A stretch of 64,000 nucleotides of DNA from Phlebiopsis flavidoalba (Eukaryota; Basidiomycota; Agaricomycetes; Polyporales; Phanerochaetaceae): the NCBI GenBank assembly GCA_035772785.1, contig JAOCPU010000024.1:372001-436000 (forward strand). Reading direction: 5' to 3'. Made by a program: the position numbers and the translations under genes. Of this stretch, positions 12,798 to 25,346 are shown piece by piece. Under the pieces are notes generated by a model, which worked only from the letters and a program-made list of their open reading frames with translations, was not told the origin of the DNA and did not search any database. Numbering within the stretch: the first letter of the stretch is position 1; each line of letters opens with the position of its first letter.

Positions 12798-15700
12798 CTA
12801 CGGCACAGGCTGCAAGAAACTCGCCAGCGACCCACCCCACGGTCCCCGCGCCAGTTTCCTCACCATCAGCAAACAATCCTCGCCGTCATCCACTTTCAAG
12901 GGCAGATCCGGGAAACTCGCCGGATTGCCCCTCCTCGATGAGCACACCATATACGTCACCGAGCGCGAGGTTGAAGAAGGGCAGCCCGCGGTACGAGACC
13001 GCGTACAGCGGGCGGTGCGCAGGGGGAAGACGACGGCACATTCGTATCGCGTCGGTATGCGCGCGAGCGCGGGGTCTTGTGTGGATCGAACATGTGCTGC
13101 ACTTGCTTGCGCCGGCGGCGGTGTAGGAGAAAGAGTCAGAGAGGAGAGGGAAGGAAGAGAAGGTGAGCGCCGTGGTGTCGTGAGTGCGAGGGCGACGGGC
13201 GGAGGGTGTCCGTCAGGCGGCGCTTGAACCCTGGTTTTGCGTCGTCCGCGCGAGCTGGCCCTGTCTTCGTCGTCGAGGTTGAAGCTGCTCGTGCTCGCGG
13301 TGGGCGGCGGCGTGTCAGCATCGATGATCAGGCGCCCCTGCGAGTTCGACTTGTGCAGAGGCCAAATGGGGAAGGAGATCCCTGCATGCTGCCACTAGTC
13401 CTGTGCATGCTCGCGCGCGCGCGGGCGGAATTTTTGATGGAGCGGCCAGAGTGCGCGCGAGTGCATGCTCTCCTGCGAGTCCTTTCTTCTCCGCCGTCCG
13501 TCCCCGGGTGGGGCAAGACGTTCGGATCGAGCGCGGCCATCATCCCGCCCAGTATCACCGTCGACGCAGTCGACATCGTCTCTCAATCGGGCCCGAATAT
13601 AGCTCCTTCCACGCGCGCGCGCCCCATGCCTCCGGTCGAGCGGCGCAGGCGGTATCTTCTCGCGGTCGCGTGCGACAGTTCGCAGCCGGCGTGTGATCTG
13701 CAGGCGCTCGGCCTCCTCGAGCGTGGGGAGGAACCGCTCGTGCCAGATGACGACCGTCTGCGGCGCCGCACCGCGCTCCTCCTGGTCAGACACGCAGCGC
13801 GTCCCAGAGCTCCGCCCACCGCTCTGCGAGGCGCTGCCACAGCATGCGTTGCGTGCGCTGGAGCATACCTAGCGCGGGCCGCGAGGCCGACGTGCAGCAG
13901 CTCGAGGCATCCGCGGTAGCTCGGCCGACCGAAGGCATGGCCCCGGAGCGCGACGTACGATACGAGAGTGAGAGGCCTCACGCAGCGCAGGGGGCATGCG
14001 CGCGCGCGGGAAGCCGAGACGTTGAGGCGGCGCCGTAGTGCAGCGGCTCGAGGTGTGTCGCGTCAATCGCCTCAAGGAGGCGCTCGGGCGCGCGCGTCGC
14101 GTCTGCGAGGCGCCGTAGCTGCACGAGCAGTCTCAAAGCGCAGCGTGTGTCCTCGAGGTCACCGCAATGTGAAGCGACAGCAAGGCCGTCGCGGATGAGT
14201 TCGAGCCAGCGCGGCGAAGGCGTCCGAGTTTCAGCGTCGCGGGGGGCGCCGAGCGTCGCTGCGCCCGCCCGAAGCTCTCGGCCCATTGTAGTAGCGCCTG
14301 CACCCATGGATGTCATCCCCCCGTCGCCCAGTGCACCGCGTCGCGGCCGAGCTGCTTGATGAACCCATCGACACGGCGAAGCTCGGCGCCCATCTCGGCG
14401 ACGCGGCGCGGCCTCCTCGTTGGCCTCGGCACCCTCCTTGACCTTGAATGACGCCGCGCGAATACTCTTGATGCACCCGAGAGTTCACTGACGCCGCGAC
14501 ACGCCCGACGTTGAGGCCGTCTTGCGCTTCGCCGTCTTCGCTTCGCCCGCTTTGAGTGCCGGTACGACCCGTGAGCACCTCCTTGACGATCTCGAGCCGG
14601 CGGCGGCCCTCGTTCACCCCCGTGCGCGACAAGCTCCATCTGCCGCCGCCGCAGCCTCCATGAGGTTCACCAGTTCGCCGTGGGTCTTCGGTGTCTCCTC
14701 GATGACCGCCGCGAGTCAGTAGAGAGTTACTTTTCAGCAGCCGTCTGCACAGGCTTTATGAGTAGTTGAAGGGAGGTCCCATGCGTGCGTGAGGCTTTGT
14801 GCATAAGGTCTCAGCGTCCGGGTGTGTGCGAGTAGATACGCCTGCAACGCGGGTGTTCTGCTTTAGCCCGTTCAAGTGCTCGATCAGCGGCTGGCCTGGC
14901 GGGTAATGTACGTTACGTGTAACGAGTGGCTCCTGTAACTCTGGGGATCTGGTGGGGGAGCAGACGGCAGACATGAACGTTTAGAGGTACAAGAGCGCGC
15001 ACGTACGCAAATCTCGAGTCTAAGAGCCGCCCCAACGTGGTCGCTCAACCCACTCCCACCCTCCAGCTCACTACCCAGCCGCGCTCTCGAGTCTGTCGAG
15101 TGCCGTGTAAAGTCGTCCGCGAATCGCGCGAGCTCCGCAGACAATCATTGGTGAAGATGACATTCGGGATGTCGTCTGTGCCGCTCTATCGGTTCGGGTC
15201 CAGGTGTCGCATAACCCGCGGACGAGAGTCGGACGCGGTCGTGTGTTGTGCGTGACGAGGACGCAGACAGTGGCGGGGTCGGCGGCACGGGCTGGAGCGA
15301 CGCACAGGGGTGCCAGACTTGCTAGCGGAGCGGCTTGGACAAAGCGACACTGGGAGAGTTCGAAACTGAACACGCACCGTTATGCCAGGTCCGGGGCGTG
15401 TGCTGTAGTCAGGTCTCGGATGTGATACTAGTGAGGTCGTCTGGGGCAAAGGGGCGCATAGGACCGCTCGCGAGGTCAGGGAGCTCGAGCAGTGCATGGC
15501 TGCGCTTCGATCGGTGGTGGGGCCGAGCGATGGGGCGAGGCAGAGAGCTGCGAGGAGGGCTCGCTGCCAAACGAGCTATCGGGGTTCAAATGCCTCTTCG
15601 GGTAACGGCGATGGAGGGAGCACGGGCAGTGGCTTCTCGGGGGTCTTTGCGCGCGGGTGGGGCGCGGGCGTCCGACGAGGGTGGAGAAGCTGCGAAAGCT

Positions 15701-16275
15701 GGGGGCGGGCGAGAGGGCGAAAGGGTGTCGGAGGAGTAGGCAGTGGCGGTGGAGGCGGCAGAAAAGACAGAGGATCGTGTGTCGACGGCCATGGGGGGTC
15801 GCCCTGGGGCGCAGCGGCGAGCGCGGCGGGAGGGGAGGAGAGGGCTGGACGGGTGGAGGTGGGAGATGAGAGCGAGATGAAGCGGGCGCGACCTTGTAGT
15901 TCATGACGGATCGTGGGTTGCCGCCACTGCCGGCGGGAACGAGGCGAGCCTGCAGAGCGTCCGAGGACCTGGCTGCTCAAGCATTGGGCATCATTTGCAG
16001 AACCCTCCTGGGAACCGTCGCTGGGGCGATGACACTCTGACGGACGTCGTTGCGCGCGTGGCACAGATGAGCGGAGGACGGGGACTGTTCCTGCTCTTTC
16101 CGGATATTTCAGTTAGTCGCTCGCAGCTCGCAGCGCCCGCGATTTCATCTCTAGCTGGACTATGACCGCAGCAGAGCCCACGCTTCACCTTCCTCCTCGT
16201 CCGAATAACATCCAGCGCGTCGTCCTCCTGGCTCCGACACGTGAAATGAGGAGGCGTGACCTTGCGTGCGCCCAC
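12798..16275 (-). CDS. Probable RhoGEF with DH, BAR-like and SH3-like regions
   Basis: This looks like a Dbl-homology guanine-nucleotide exchange factor for Rho/Cdc42-type GTPases, of a class with a BAR-like domain in basidiomycetes. Minus strand: a long Pro/Ser-rich N-terminus (15480-16060) with LPVLPPSPLP, then a weakly recognisable DH region. The DH end carries TPKTHGELVNLMEAA followed by NEGRRRLEIVKEVLTG (14560-14700). A helical segment follows with IRAASFKVKEG, EANEEA and AEMGAELRRVDGFIKQLGRD (about 14340-14460), and then helices with DGLAVASH and ERLLEAIDATHLEPLHYG (14040-14200). The C-terminus resembles an SH3 fold: YRGLPFFNLALGDVYGVL, LPLKVDDGEDCLLMVR, GWV..SFLQPVP, stop 12798-12800. 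Pieces lie in different frames; the start and N-terminal exons are unresolved. Assignment rests on pattern recall and is moderate. Confidence 0.5.
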
Positions 16276-18816
16276 CTTTAGTACGGTCGGTCAAACTGAA
16301 TGGCCACCCCACCCAAAGCCGTGCAGAGAGTTTCTATGACAGTCGCGGAGAGTGGTCGAAGAGAGCACAGGTCGTTTTCGTGTTCGGTGGGTCCTACGAA
16401 GACATGAGCTGTTGAGGGGGTCCGCTCAGGCGCGAATCATGTGTTTTCCAAGCTGATGGCGACGATGGCTTCGGTCCGTACGCAACGGCGAGCAGCAGAC
16501 TCGAGGAGAGATGGTGATGGTACGAGGTGGTAAATGTCAGGCTGGCGGTGAGATAGCCTTGGCTCCTGGACGTCCAGAGATCCATGTTGCCACGGTGCGC
16601 GCTTTGGCCCACAACCATGAGCCGTTCGCGCTCAACCGCAGACCCAGGTTTGCCCTTACTCTTTCCATTCACCAGCTATCTCTGACGGCGCGGTATCGCA
16701 AGATGTAAGGTCCGGCGAGTATACCTTTGAACATACCGCACATACTTAGGCTGCTCGCGGGGTGCTGACAATTGCTGGGCGAAATGTCCGGCTTCAGTAA
16801 GTTAGCAACATCTCAGTGGTTCCAGATCCTAGGTACGAATGTATGCGTACCGGAGTCTCTCGACATGGTCTGACTATAGTCTTCAGCTCGCGATAAAGGG
16901 TGCCAGATGCTGAGGGACCAGTCTGCACATGTTACGCGGCGACCTCGTTTACAACAAGGCGTCGGAGGGCAGTAGGTCGACACGCGTCGATTTCAAGTCC
17001 TTCAATATATGCATATATGCGCACCAGAGTTCCAGGATATGGTCTGCGCCCACTTCCTTCGCTCCACGAGTAAGGGTCTCGAAAATCGAGATGCGGCCAG
17101 GGGCAGAGCACGCAAACACGACAGCCCAGGAGAAATACGTGTGCCGGCTAAAACATCGCAGGGGAAGGCATAGGTCGTTCCAGGCATACCCAAGCGTCGC
17201 GTCGCCATTTCATTGTCTTACATAATCGCTGTCCCCTACAGGGTGTAGTTCGCACATCACCATTGAGGCGCGTCACGAAGTGCGGGATCCGCCCAGTGTA
17301 GCGCCACGCGCCTGCCTGCCGCCGCCGTCTATGGCGCATCAATACACGAACTACGGTGAGAGGTACTGATAAAAGCAGATCAAACCTTTGGGGGGGGAGT
17401 TTTAGCCAACTTTTACTTATCTCTCTCTTTGATTTTGCGGCTGCCGGACGAGGAGTTCAATAAAAAAGCTGAATAAACAACCACCTATACGCGCTTAGAA
17501 GAAAATGACGTTCATAGCTGCACTAGTTCTGCATAATCAAGTGCAAGCACACACGTCGGTTCAATAGCGTTTCTTGCTAGTAACGTTGTCTACCCTGGAG
17601 TCGGGGCTGGGAGACTTATACGTTGCTGGCTACATACACTTTGTGGCACGCCACTCTGGTCTCTTAACACGCTTTCTGTTCTAAGTCACCGCAGTATCCA
17701 CATTACGGTACGTCGAATTGACTCTGATACATCTATCGGAGACGGGCTTGTGCCGCTCAATTGAGTTGGACCTGCGCTCCGGTAGGACACGGTTTATACA
17801 TTAACCTGAACGCTCAAGCGAGGAATGACGGCTGCCTCTTCGTTATGGCGGCATGCCTTTCCTAGAAAATCCACACTCGGAAATTCAGTGACCTTCCATA
17901 AAACAACTCCGCAAAGCCTATGACAAGATGTTCAGGATTACACCTTACAAGGGAATTCATCCGAAATAACCCTCACATAACTCCCAGCATTCAGCCATGT
18001 CGCCTCCTCCGCTCACCCGGAGTGCATACTTCATGGCAAGCCACGACGCCACCAGCGCGGAGGCTAATGTTATGCCCAGGTCTGTGCGACTTGGCTTCCG
18101 TATCACGCATGCATCTGAGGCGTGCCAACGTGAGTCCTTTCATCTCTTTCGTCTGTTCGGCACAGTCTATGCGGTCACGTTCAGCTCTATTCTGCGTCAT
18201 TGGCTTGGGAAATAGGTCCTGTCAACCCCCATTTCCTCCGATGTCTTTTTTCTTTTAATAGCAGTACCCTGACGGGTATATCACTCCTCAATGATGTAGC
18301 CGCTCCATGAAGAGCAGGAGGCTGCTTATTGGTGGCTAAACGGCCAGACCCTCCGCTGGTGACGGCACCACTAGTGCAGCGAACCCTTCCTCGTGCCCTG
18401 CTGAACGCGCCGAAGGGTTCTCTGGAAACTATGGAGTTCTCTCGGTACACATACTTATGAGATGCTGCTAACATAAAAAGTGCCGACGTCACCCCCAAAT
18501 ACACTTCATCAATGGGATTATTTGTACTCATACCAGTAAACACCATTGGCCACGCTGTTCCTCAGCTGCCTCACGTGGGACCAGCATTCATTAACGCGAT
18601 CGGACGATCGGGACGCGTCGCGGCTTACCGCGCCTGGGAGCCGTCAAATCTCCACGGGAAGCCCCGCCTCACATAGGCGCGACGAGAATAAGCACGAACG
18701 CGCACCGTGACTGGCCCGCACAAGCGGACGACCCCAGCACGTCCCACCCGCCCGCTCCGCACACCACCGGACTGCTGCGGTCCGCGCCCGGTCCGCTCAC
18801 ACGACCGCACCACGCC
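16276..18816. other. Gene-poor stretch without a recognisable product
   Basis: About 2.5 kb holds only open frames below 120 codons, none with a motif I recognise. The left part (16276-16700) may include the promoter or an N-terminal exon of the RhoGEF-like gene. The middle (17350-17950) is relatively AT-rich and stop-dense. The longest frame, 18187-18546 minus, has no recognisable domain. No RNA gene or repeat was seen. Confidence 0.45.
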
Positions 18817-18822
18817 TATAAA
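18817..18822 (+). promoter_or_regulatory. TATA box of the aldo/keto reductase gene
   Basis: A perfect TATAAA lies 67 bp upstream of the ATG at 18884, a typical position for a fungal core promoter with a short 5' UTR. Confidence 0.6.
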
Positions 18823-18883
18823 CACGCTCGCAGACTCGAGAGGGAGGGGCCTCTACTCACAATCGCCCAGTAATCCAGCCAGA

Positions 18884-20178
18884 ATGTCGTTCGCAGCACG
18901 TAGTGACGCTCTCCACGGGACAGACCTTGCCCCAGATTGGCCTCGGTACGTTGGCTCTCCAAGCCCGGCCGATGAGGTCGAAAACGCGGTTTTGTCTCAT
19001 TCCCACTCTCCCGCTACCGGGTTCGCTCACGCGCACGCAGGTCGAGATCGCCCATCCGCGCGGGATACCGCCACATTGACTGTGCGTGAGCTTGATCTAC
19101 CAGAACAGCAGCACTAACGGAGGTTGGCACTGCCGCTCAAGCGCGTCATCCCCCGAGGTCGTGTGAAGCGCGAGGAGCTGTTTATCACGACCCAAGACTG
19201 GAACCACAGCCATGCGCCGAGAGAGGATTCGTCGAGATAAGAGCTCCGAAGTATGTAGTTATCGCCACAGCGTCTGGACTTGCAATACACGTTTGATCCA
19301 CTCTATTATTACGCCGTTTGTTCTCTAGTATCGCAACATAGTCAACTACACTGAGCTGTAATATATTGAACAAGTGATCACACTGGCCCGTGTCCTTCCC
19401 GCCGGGCATAAGCTGTTCACGCCGCCACCCCGACAAGCAGGAGATCCAAAAAAAAAGTCGTCGACTCCCCACCGCTAGCCGACACCTGGCGCGTCAATGC
19501 TTCGCGCGCTTCCCGCGACCGGAAAAGTCAAAGCCGTCGGCGTGTCCAACTTCAGCGTGCGCCAACCTGCATGAGCGCGCCTGCATGCACCGCACCGCGA
19601 CGGGCGCGTGGCCCGCAACGCCTCGTGATCGTGAACCAGGTCGAGCGGCACCCGCCTGCTCCCGCAGGTGGGACACTCGCTACTCGCCTTCAATGGCCCA
19701 AGGAGCACAACATCCACATCACGGCGTCAGCCAGCCCGCTCGGCAATAACTACATTCACGGGAAGCAGAAGCTCGTCGTAGTTATGATGCGAGGTGAGCA
19801 GTCATCGCGACGCTGGGCTCGGCGCGACGCACCGCCGCGACAGGTGCTCGTTGCAGTGGGGCGCGTACACGACGGGTGATGCTCGGTCATCCCCAAGTCC
19901 GTGCAGAAGGCACGAAGGTGTGACCGTTACTGCGACCATGTGTTCCGAGATGTGTGTTGACAAGGAAGGATAGATCGCATCCACTCGATATTTCCAGCAG
20001 GTTGAAGCTCATGTCGAAGGAAGACTACGACGCCATCACCGCCATCCGGGCGGAGAACCAACTACGCTTCAACACGCCTTTCCGCTACTGCACTGCGTCG
20101 GGATCCACAAGTGGGGACGTCAACATCTTCGACGAGGAGGACGAGAAGGCCGCGACGCACCAAATCCACATTGTCTGA
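18884..20178 (+). CDS. Aldo/keto reductase
   Basis: This is a cytosolic NAD(P)H-dependent reductase of carbonyl substrates with a (beta/alpha)8 barrel. Recognisable blocks in order: YQNEQQVGTALKRVIP-like cofactor helix (about 19090-19155), KREELFITT and WNHSHAP (19165-19220), TPPPRQAGDPKK (about 19420-19455), GKVKAVGVSNFSVRQ (19525-19567), IVNQVERHP (about 19630-19655), EHNIHITAYSPLGNN in split frames (19705-19750), VIPKSVQKA (19885-19911, the NADP-phosphate-binding motif region) and a C-terminus ITAIRAENQLRFNTPFRY ending at 20176-20178. The start ATG at 18884 follows a TATA box and opens a short exon. The active-site Asp-Tyr pair should lie around 18990-19100, but frame noise prevents a clean reading. 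Introns lie near 18940-19020, 19220-19380 and 19925-19990. It converges with the membrane-protein gene. Confidence 0.75.
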
Positions 20179-20724
20179 GGCGCCCCGTCGCCAAAAGCAA
20201 ATGGAATATAATGCGTACAATGTAAAAAAAGAAAAATAGGAATTGTATATTGTGTACCTTTCATGCAATCAAGCGTCACACGATGACACAGTGTGAGAGT
20301 AGTAGTGAGGATAGTATTGATACAACACACAACTAGAAATGTTACACAATAGGGTACTTCACAAACCAAGTCATCCAACAAATCCAAAGAAGAAAAAGAA
20401 CCACGAACATTCAAACTCGTACATAACCGCAGATAATCTGAATCTCAAGAAGTAAATCGAAAGACAGCCCCGCTCAGGCCTAATCTAGAACTCGCCAATA
20501 CAAAATAGAATGTTGGTACAATCCGCGGAGGGTATCTCGAACGAGGGTATACGGGTATAGAGGGTCGACAATACACAGCGCCGCCGCGCGTTTCATTTTG
20601 TTGTGCCCGTCTGTGGCCCCGCGCTATATCATCGTTCGAGGCAGATCCTGCGTCGACTGGAGGTCCGCGAGGTGCTGCACAGCACGCATCTCAGCACTTA
20701 CCGACCACATCTCAGAGAAGACAC
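20179..20724. other. Convergent 3' spacer
   Basis: A 546-bp AT-richer spacer lies between the stop codons of two convergent genes, with A-rich patches such as 20223-20240. It probably holds both polyadenylation regions. No gene was recognised. Confidence 0.5.
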
Positions 20725-23213
20725 TCAGCCAATGGGGGAAGTAAAGGTCATGACCTGTAATGCAAACACATATCCAATGCCACGGAGGACGTACGGAAAG
20801 TGTTGGGTAGGAACGTTGACGTAGGTGGTTGTAGCGTAGGACGACGCAACGCCTGTGCTCGGTTCCCCTCCCGACGTGACGCGCTGAGCATTCGACGCTG
20901 CGTGCCCGGCACTAGGCTGCCAGCTCAGTGTCGGGACCATCGCCCCGGCTTCAACACAAGAGCTCGGCGATGCTGCCACCTCGTGGGGGTTATGGTAGAG
21001 CCACGCGGTGCTCGACCTGGCCACCTGCGCAGCGCGCTCTCCCCGCCGCGAGTGCCAGCCTTCGCCGTGAGCCCCACGATCGGAGCCGACCGGCGAGAAC
21101 GGGCGTTTAGACAGTCGGACGCCAAGCTCGCGTGCTATTACGACGGGACCTCTGAGACGCGCGTGCAATGGGAACGGGGAGCCGCTGGTGCACGAGTCCG
21201 CTTGTTGCGCGTTATACGTGCGCGGATCCTGCTGCTGCTCATCCTCGTTCTGTACCACTCTACAGCGCGACTCGGTGTGCGTTTATAAGTACGCCGGAGC
21301 ACCCAGTGCGAGTTCGAACGGGCGAGCTCAGCTGCGCGTTCCACTTCGGCCCCCACCATAGGCGCGAGCGGGCTGTTCAGCGAGGGCTGGCGTTGAATTT
21401 CGGGGCTGGCACTTGGGCCGACTCGGGCGCCCCGTCGAGAGAGGTCGGTTGCCTTGGGCTTGTAGCCCCGCCTCGACGGTTGACATAGATGAGCCGAGGG
21501 GAAGAAGATCTGCGAGGGGCGTGGTAGATTTTTGGGGAGGGGGTATTTTTTTCGAATGCTCAGATCCGATCTGCGGATAAGCTGCGCAGAAGTAACATAG
21601 ACTTCAACGAGAAGGGAAGAAGGAAAGTGTATTGTGTCGTCACGATACAAAACAATCCAATCCCGGCGATCATGAGTAGAAAGTCCTGCCTCGAGCTGTT
21701 AGTCACCCGACATTCGTTTCGGCCGCCAGGTGCGCGATACGGATACGGACGTACAGGTCCATGTAGAACCTGTATTCAAAGCGTCAGTGAAGGGAGGTTC
21801 ATTCATTGGTGGGAGCACAGACTATGACGTTACACGCTTATGTTTATCCGATGTGCAGTCCCAACAAGGGCCGTCGACCGCGACGATGAGCAGCGGAACA
21901 GTGAAGAGGGAAGCGGAACACGACGCGGCCGAGCTATTTATGCTGAGTATACAGTCAGGATATATACCGGTAACAGCTCACATTCAACTGGTAAAAAACG
22001 TGGTCAGCCTCACGACAACGACGGGTCGGCTCCTTCCGCTTTGACATGCTTCAGGAACTTAGGGAAGTTCCAAAGCACATACAAAAAGAGCAGGGTCGTT
22101 CCAGTCGATCCGGACGAACCGACAAGGAAGATGTATGCATCGAGCTGGGAAGATGAGTTCCTATCGCGACATGCTTTGATATGAATGGACTACTGTAATC
22201 ACATCCCTTCGCGCTATCAGCGCGGTTAGCGGCATACCAACGAACCCCGCGATCATTGCTCCACTGAGGGTATGTTAGACCCAGGGCGATCAGTGCTCCC
22301 TGTTGTGAGCGGACTCAACCCCATGTACCACATACGATATTCCCAGCTTTTTCAAACCATATCTGCCTTTTTGAGGGTGCTGGTGCAGGAGATACATCCA
22401 GAACGCCAATTCTGAGATAGACGTCCGCTTAGATGAATGGGCTCTTCACAAAGGGGAAAGATTTACTGACCTTCGAGATGAGTGATTCTGAATAGCGAGC
22501 ATCTGTTAGTATCTCCATGGCCGAGATAGGGGCTATGACGTCACGCACAACTCGAGTCCCCATGAGGAAATGAATACAACACCCCAGAGGCACTATCCAG
22601 TGCCTATTAGGAGGTGCATACAGGTTGAGGGGTTTAGGTGTAACTGGAGCAAACCATAAAAGGTTAGGATAGGAAGCCTTCGCCGGAGTAATGGGAAACA
22701 CTGACTCTGGTTGTCCGGAAGCACCAGCCACCCTATTATTGACGTCAGCCGGGCACTCCGTGCGCAAATAATGCGACAAACGCACTTCTTTGAACTTGAT
22801 GACGGTATGTGGTGGCGATGCTGTAGATCACAAAGAGTGGTACAGAGCCGAGGTACGAATACTGGGGCATCCATCAGAACGCTGGGCGTCGCCGGCCGAG
22901 GCAGATCGCAGACACGCTTGACCGTCATGACGCGCTTGAAACGAGCCGGGCTGTCGCCCCGAGGACCAGTGGAGGCATGTTTTGAAAACCTGTCGTAGCT
23001 CCACAGGTGGTAAATTAAGAAGGCCACAGAAACTGCGATGCCCCCGGTGTCGCGCGGAGGGGGGGAAACACGCGGGGAATACGGGCGGAGAAATGCGAAG
23101 AAGACAGTGCAGCATATGGACGGACGGGGGTGGGCGTGTGTGCGTAGTATATAAGAAGCCTGGCACATGTCATAGAAATGCTGCGGCTCACCAAGACAGA
23201 GAGAATGGCCCAT
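20725..23213 (-). CDS. Uncharacterised multi-pass membrane protein, agaricomycete family
   Basis: I recognise this as a basidiomycete-specific family of predicted plasma-membrane proteins with no assigned function. Minus strand: helix AVSVAFLIYHLWSYDRF (22985-23040), then an RxxGRQPGSFKRVM-like loop. A Pro-rich loop plus IVPLGCCIHFLMGTR (about 22550-22660) is followed by a helix with MIAGFVGMPLTALIARRD (about 22210-22270). After an intron come TLLFLYVLWNFPKFLKHVKA (22040-22105) and FTVPLLIVAVDG (21866-21905). The cytosolic tail is Ser/Arg-rich and ends MTFTSPIG at 20725, a C-terminal signature I associate with the family. The fold is GPCR-like in helix count, but STE3 pheromone-receptor motifs are absent. 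The start is uncertain: an upstream ATG at 23213 is only a limit. Frames shift repeatedly. Confidence 0.55.
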
Positions 23214-23769
23214 AGAAGGTACGCGGTGGGGAGATAGCAGTACTCATGAAAGACACGTCTGCCGGACGCTGGGGAGAGGGCGGTCGTCGCCTATGTCTTG
23301 TGTGAGCAGAGAAGGCTGGTGGAAGAAGTTTGGAGGCGGAAAGCGCACCGTGGGTGTCCAGGTCTGTCGCCACCCGCCGAGCAGGTCAATCCGAGGGGGA
23401 ATTAGGCTGGTGGCGTATATGGTTCCAGAATCGCACCTGGATGTGATACCGTCAGGCAGGATGATAAGATACGAGAGATTTTGTACTTAGTAGTAAATTA
23501 TGGCGGGGCCTGGAGATGTAGGCTGTGTTGTGAGGCTAGGTTGTCGTGTCGATTTCAGGGGTCGTCCTCTCGTCGTCGTGACAGTCGTCGAGAACGTCGT
23601 CGTCGTCGTCCAGGGCCAAGAAGTTGACTCTTGACTTTCTCGATTACGCTTCGCCCGGATTTCCTTTTTCGAACGTACATCGCAGTCCACGTGGATGAGG
23701 TGGTCTGCCAAGAGGAGGGCGCCAAATCAAATTCGGTTTACCCCTAGCCACAGCGTCTCCTAGCGTCTC
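23214..23769. other. Divergent promoter region
   Basis: A 550-bp region lies between two divergent genes. Its last part (from about 23640) may contain a short first exon of the CoA-transferase gene that I could not fix. A run of CGTCGT units lies at 23575-23605 (ACGACGAC on the other strand). No other gene is visible. Confidence 0.4.
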
Positions 23770-25329
23770 CTCACCTCTAGCTCGCTGGGCCAAGTCATCG
23801 CTGGGCCGTTCTGCGGACAGCTCCTGGGGTGGGTCTCTTGGGAACTCGCCTGCATAATTTCTCACGTATTCTTCTCGCAGACAATACGGCGCCGAAGTCA
23901 TTAAAGTTGAGACACCTGTGACTGGGGACCCTCTACGCGTATGGAGGGAGCTGGACGTCGATGGCGTCAGCCCGTGGTGGAGGAGTATAGCACGTAATAA
24001 GAAAAGCGTGACAATAGACCTCCGTAAGGAAGAGGGCCGAGCGTACGTGTAATGACCTGGACCTACAGAGGTCTTACAACTCTTCTATCCTCAGGCTTGT
24101 CCGTAAGCTAGCTGCCAACAGCGACGTATTGCTGGAGAACTTCAAACCAGGAAGTAGGTCTACAAAAATTCCCGTCATATATCGGGGCTCATGATGTCTC
24201 CGAAAGCTTTGGAGAAATGGGGCCTAGGACCCGAAGATCTCAAACCCCTCAACCCGGACCTCATCTTCACCCGTGTGAGCGGCTACGGCCAAACAGGCCC
24301 CTGGTCATCTCGACCAGGCTATGCGGCGGTTTGTGAGGCACAATCTGGTTTCCGATACGTCAATGGTCAGCCAGACCCGGAGACGGGGGCGTTGATGGGC
24401 CCGCCTGTGCGCCCGAATATCAGCCTAGGGGACTCGGTCGCTGGGTTGCACGCGGCGTTTGGAACGGTAACTTTATCTGATAGTTTAATGAGAAAAATCG
24501 GCTGAGATATCATGACAGGTGCTAGCGTTGCTTTCTCGGCAGGCGAAGAGGAATAACAACAAGCCTGGCGGGCAGACCGTTGACGTTAGTATATTCGTTG
24601 ATGATTTTGTTTGTTGTGCCCTTCGATACTCAGGCCCTCCGTAGCATGGTCAACCTCATGGAAGGTGTGATTCCTGAATACGACCGGAAGGGCAAGGTAC
24701 ACTTTCCCCTAATACTGTGCACCCCTCCTTCTGACGTGCCACCCAGATCCGTGGCCCCTCTGGCTCAACCATAACCGGCATCGTCCCAACCAACGCCTAC
24801 CCCTGCCTCCCCTCACCCGCCACACCCACCCAGCCGTCCTACATCGTGCTCGCCGCAAACGCAGACTCGATGTACGTCCGGCTCATGCACGCCATCGGGC
24901 GCACAGACCTCACGGGCGCAGACTACGCGCGCAACCAGCACCGCGTCGCGCGGCAGGCGGAGATCGAAGACGCCATCGGCGCGTGGACGCGCGGGCGCAC
25001 GGCGGAGGAGGTCGAGGAGTTGCTCGGCGCGGTGGGCGTCGTGTGTGGGCGCGTGTTTAGCGTCAAGGATGTGGTGGAGAATTCGCATACGGAGGCGCGA
25101 GGGCTGGTGGAGGAGGTGTGGGTCGGCGATGAGGAGCGCAAGGAGGGGGTGGACGGTGAAGATGCAGAGAGTTTCGCCGGTTTTGGAGGGCGTGGATACT
25201 GGCACTAGGTGGGCAGGTCCAGAGCTTGGACAGCATAACCATGAGGTGCTTTGTGAGGAGCTGGGGTTCACGGAGGCGGGGCTGAAAGACCTACAAGACC
25301 AAGGGATTGTTGGAAAAGAATCAAACTAG
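23770..25329 (+). CDS. Family III CoA-transferase (CaiB/BaiF type), 5' end unresolved
   Basis: Family III enzymes move CoA between carboxylic acids in organelles or cytosol; the exact acid pair is unknown. The best-preserved gene in the window. Block QVIAGPFCGQLL (23787-23825) ends at a GTGGGT donor. After TTCTCGCAG the next exon reads QYGAEVIKVETPVTGDPLR and NKKSVTIDLRKEEGR (23880-24042). A short intron precedes LVRKLAANSDVLLENFKPG. The main exon has DLIFTRVSGYGQTGPW (24258-24306), GYAAVCEAQSG and LGDSVAGLHAAFGT (24426-24468), where the Asp fits the catalytic aspartate of the family. Next are MVNLMEGVIPEYDRKGKV, then AYPCLPSPA..YIVLAANADSMY, EVEELLGAVGVVCGRVFSV (25006-25065), ENSHTEARGLV and a C-terminal LGFTEAGLKDLQDQGIVGK ending at 25327-25329. 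Closest in style to fungal succinate/hydroxymethylglutarate or formyl-CoA transferase-like proteins. The start ATG is not identified. Confidence 0.85.
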
Positions 25330-25346
25330 TCGTAAATTTCATGTAC

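Noticed and set aside
22593..23213. STE3-type pheromone receptor
   Set aside because: The helix AVSVAFLIYHLWSYDRF followed by an RQPGSFKRVM-like loop first suggested a receptor. The later blocks and FTSPIG tail fit a different uncharacterised membrane family instead.
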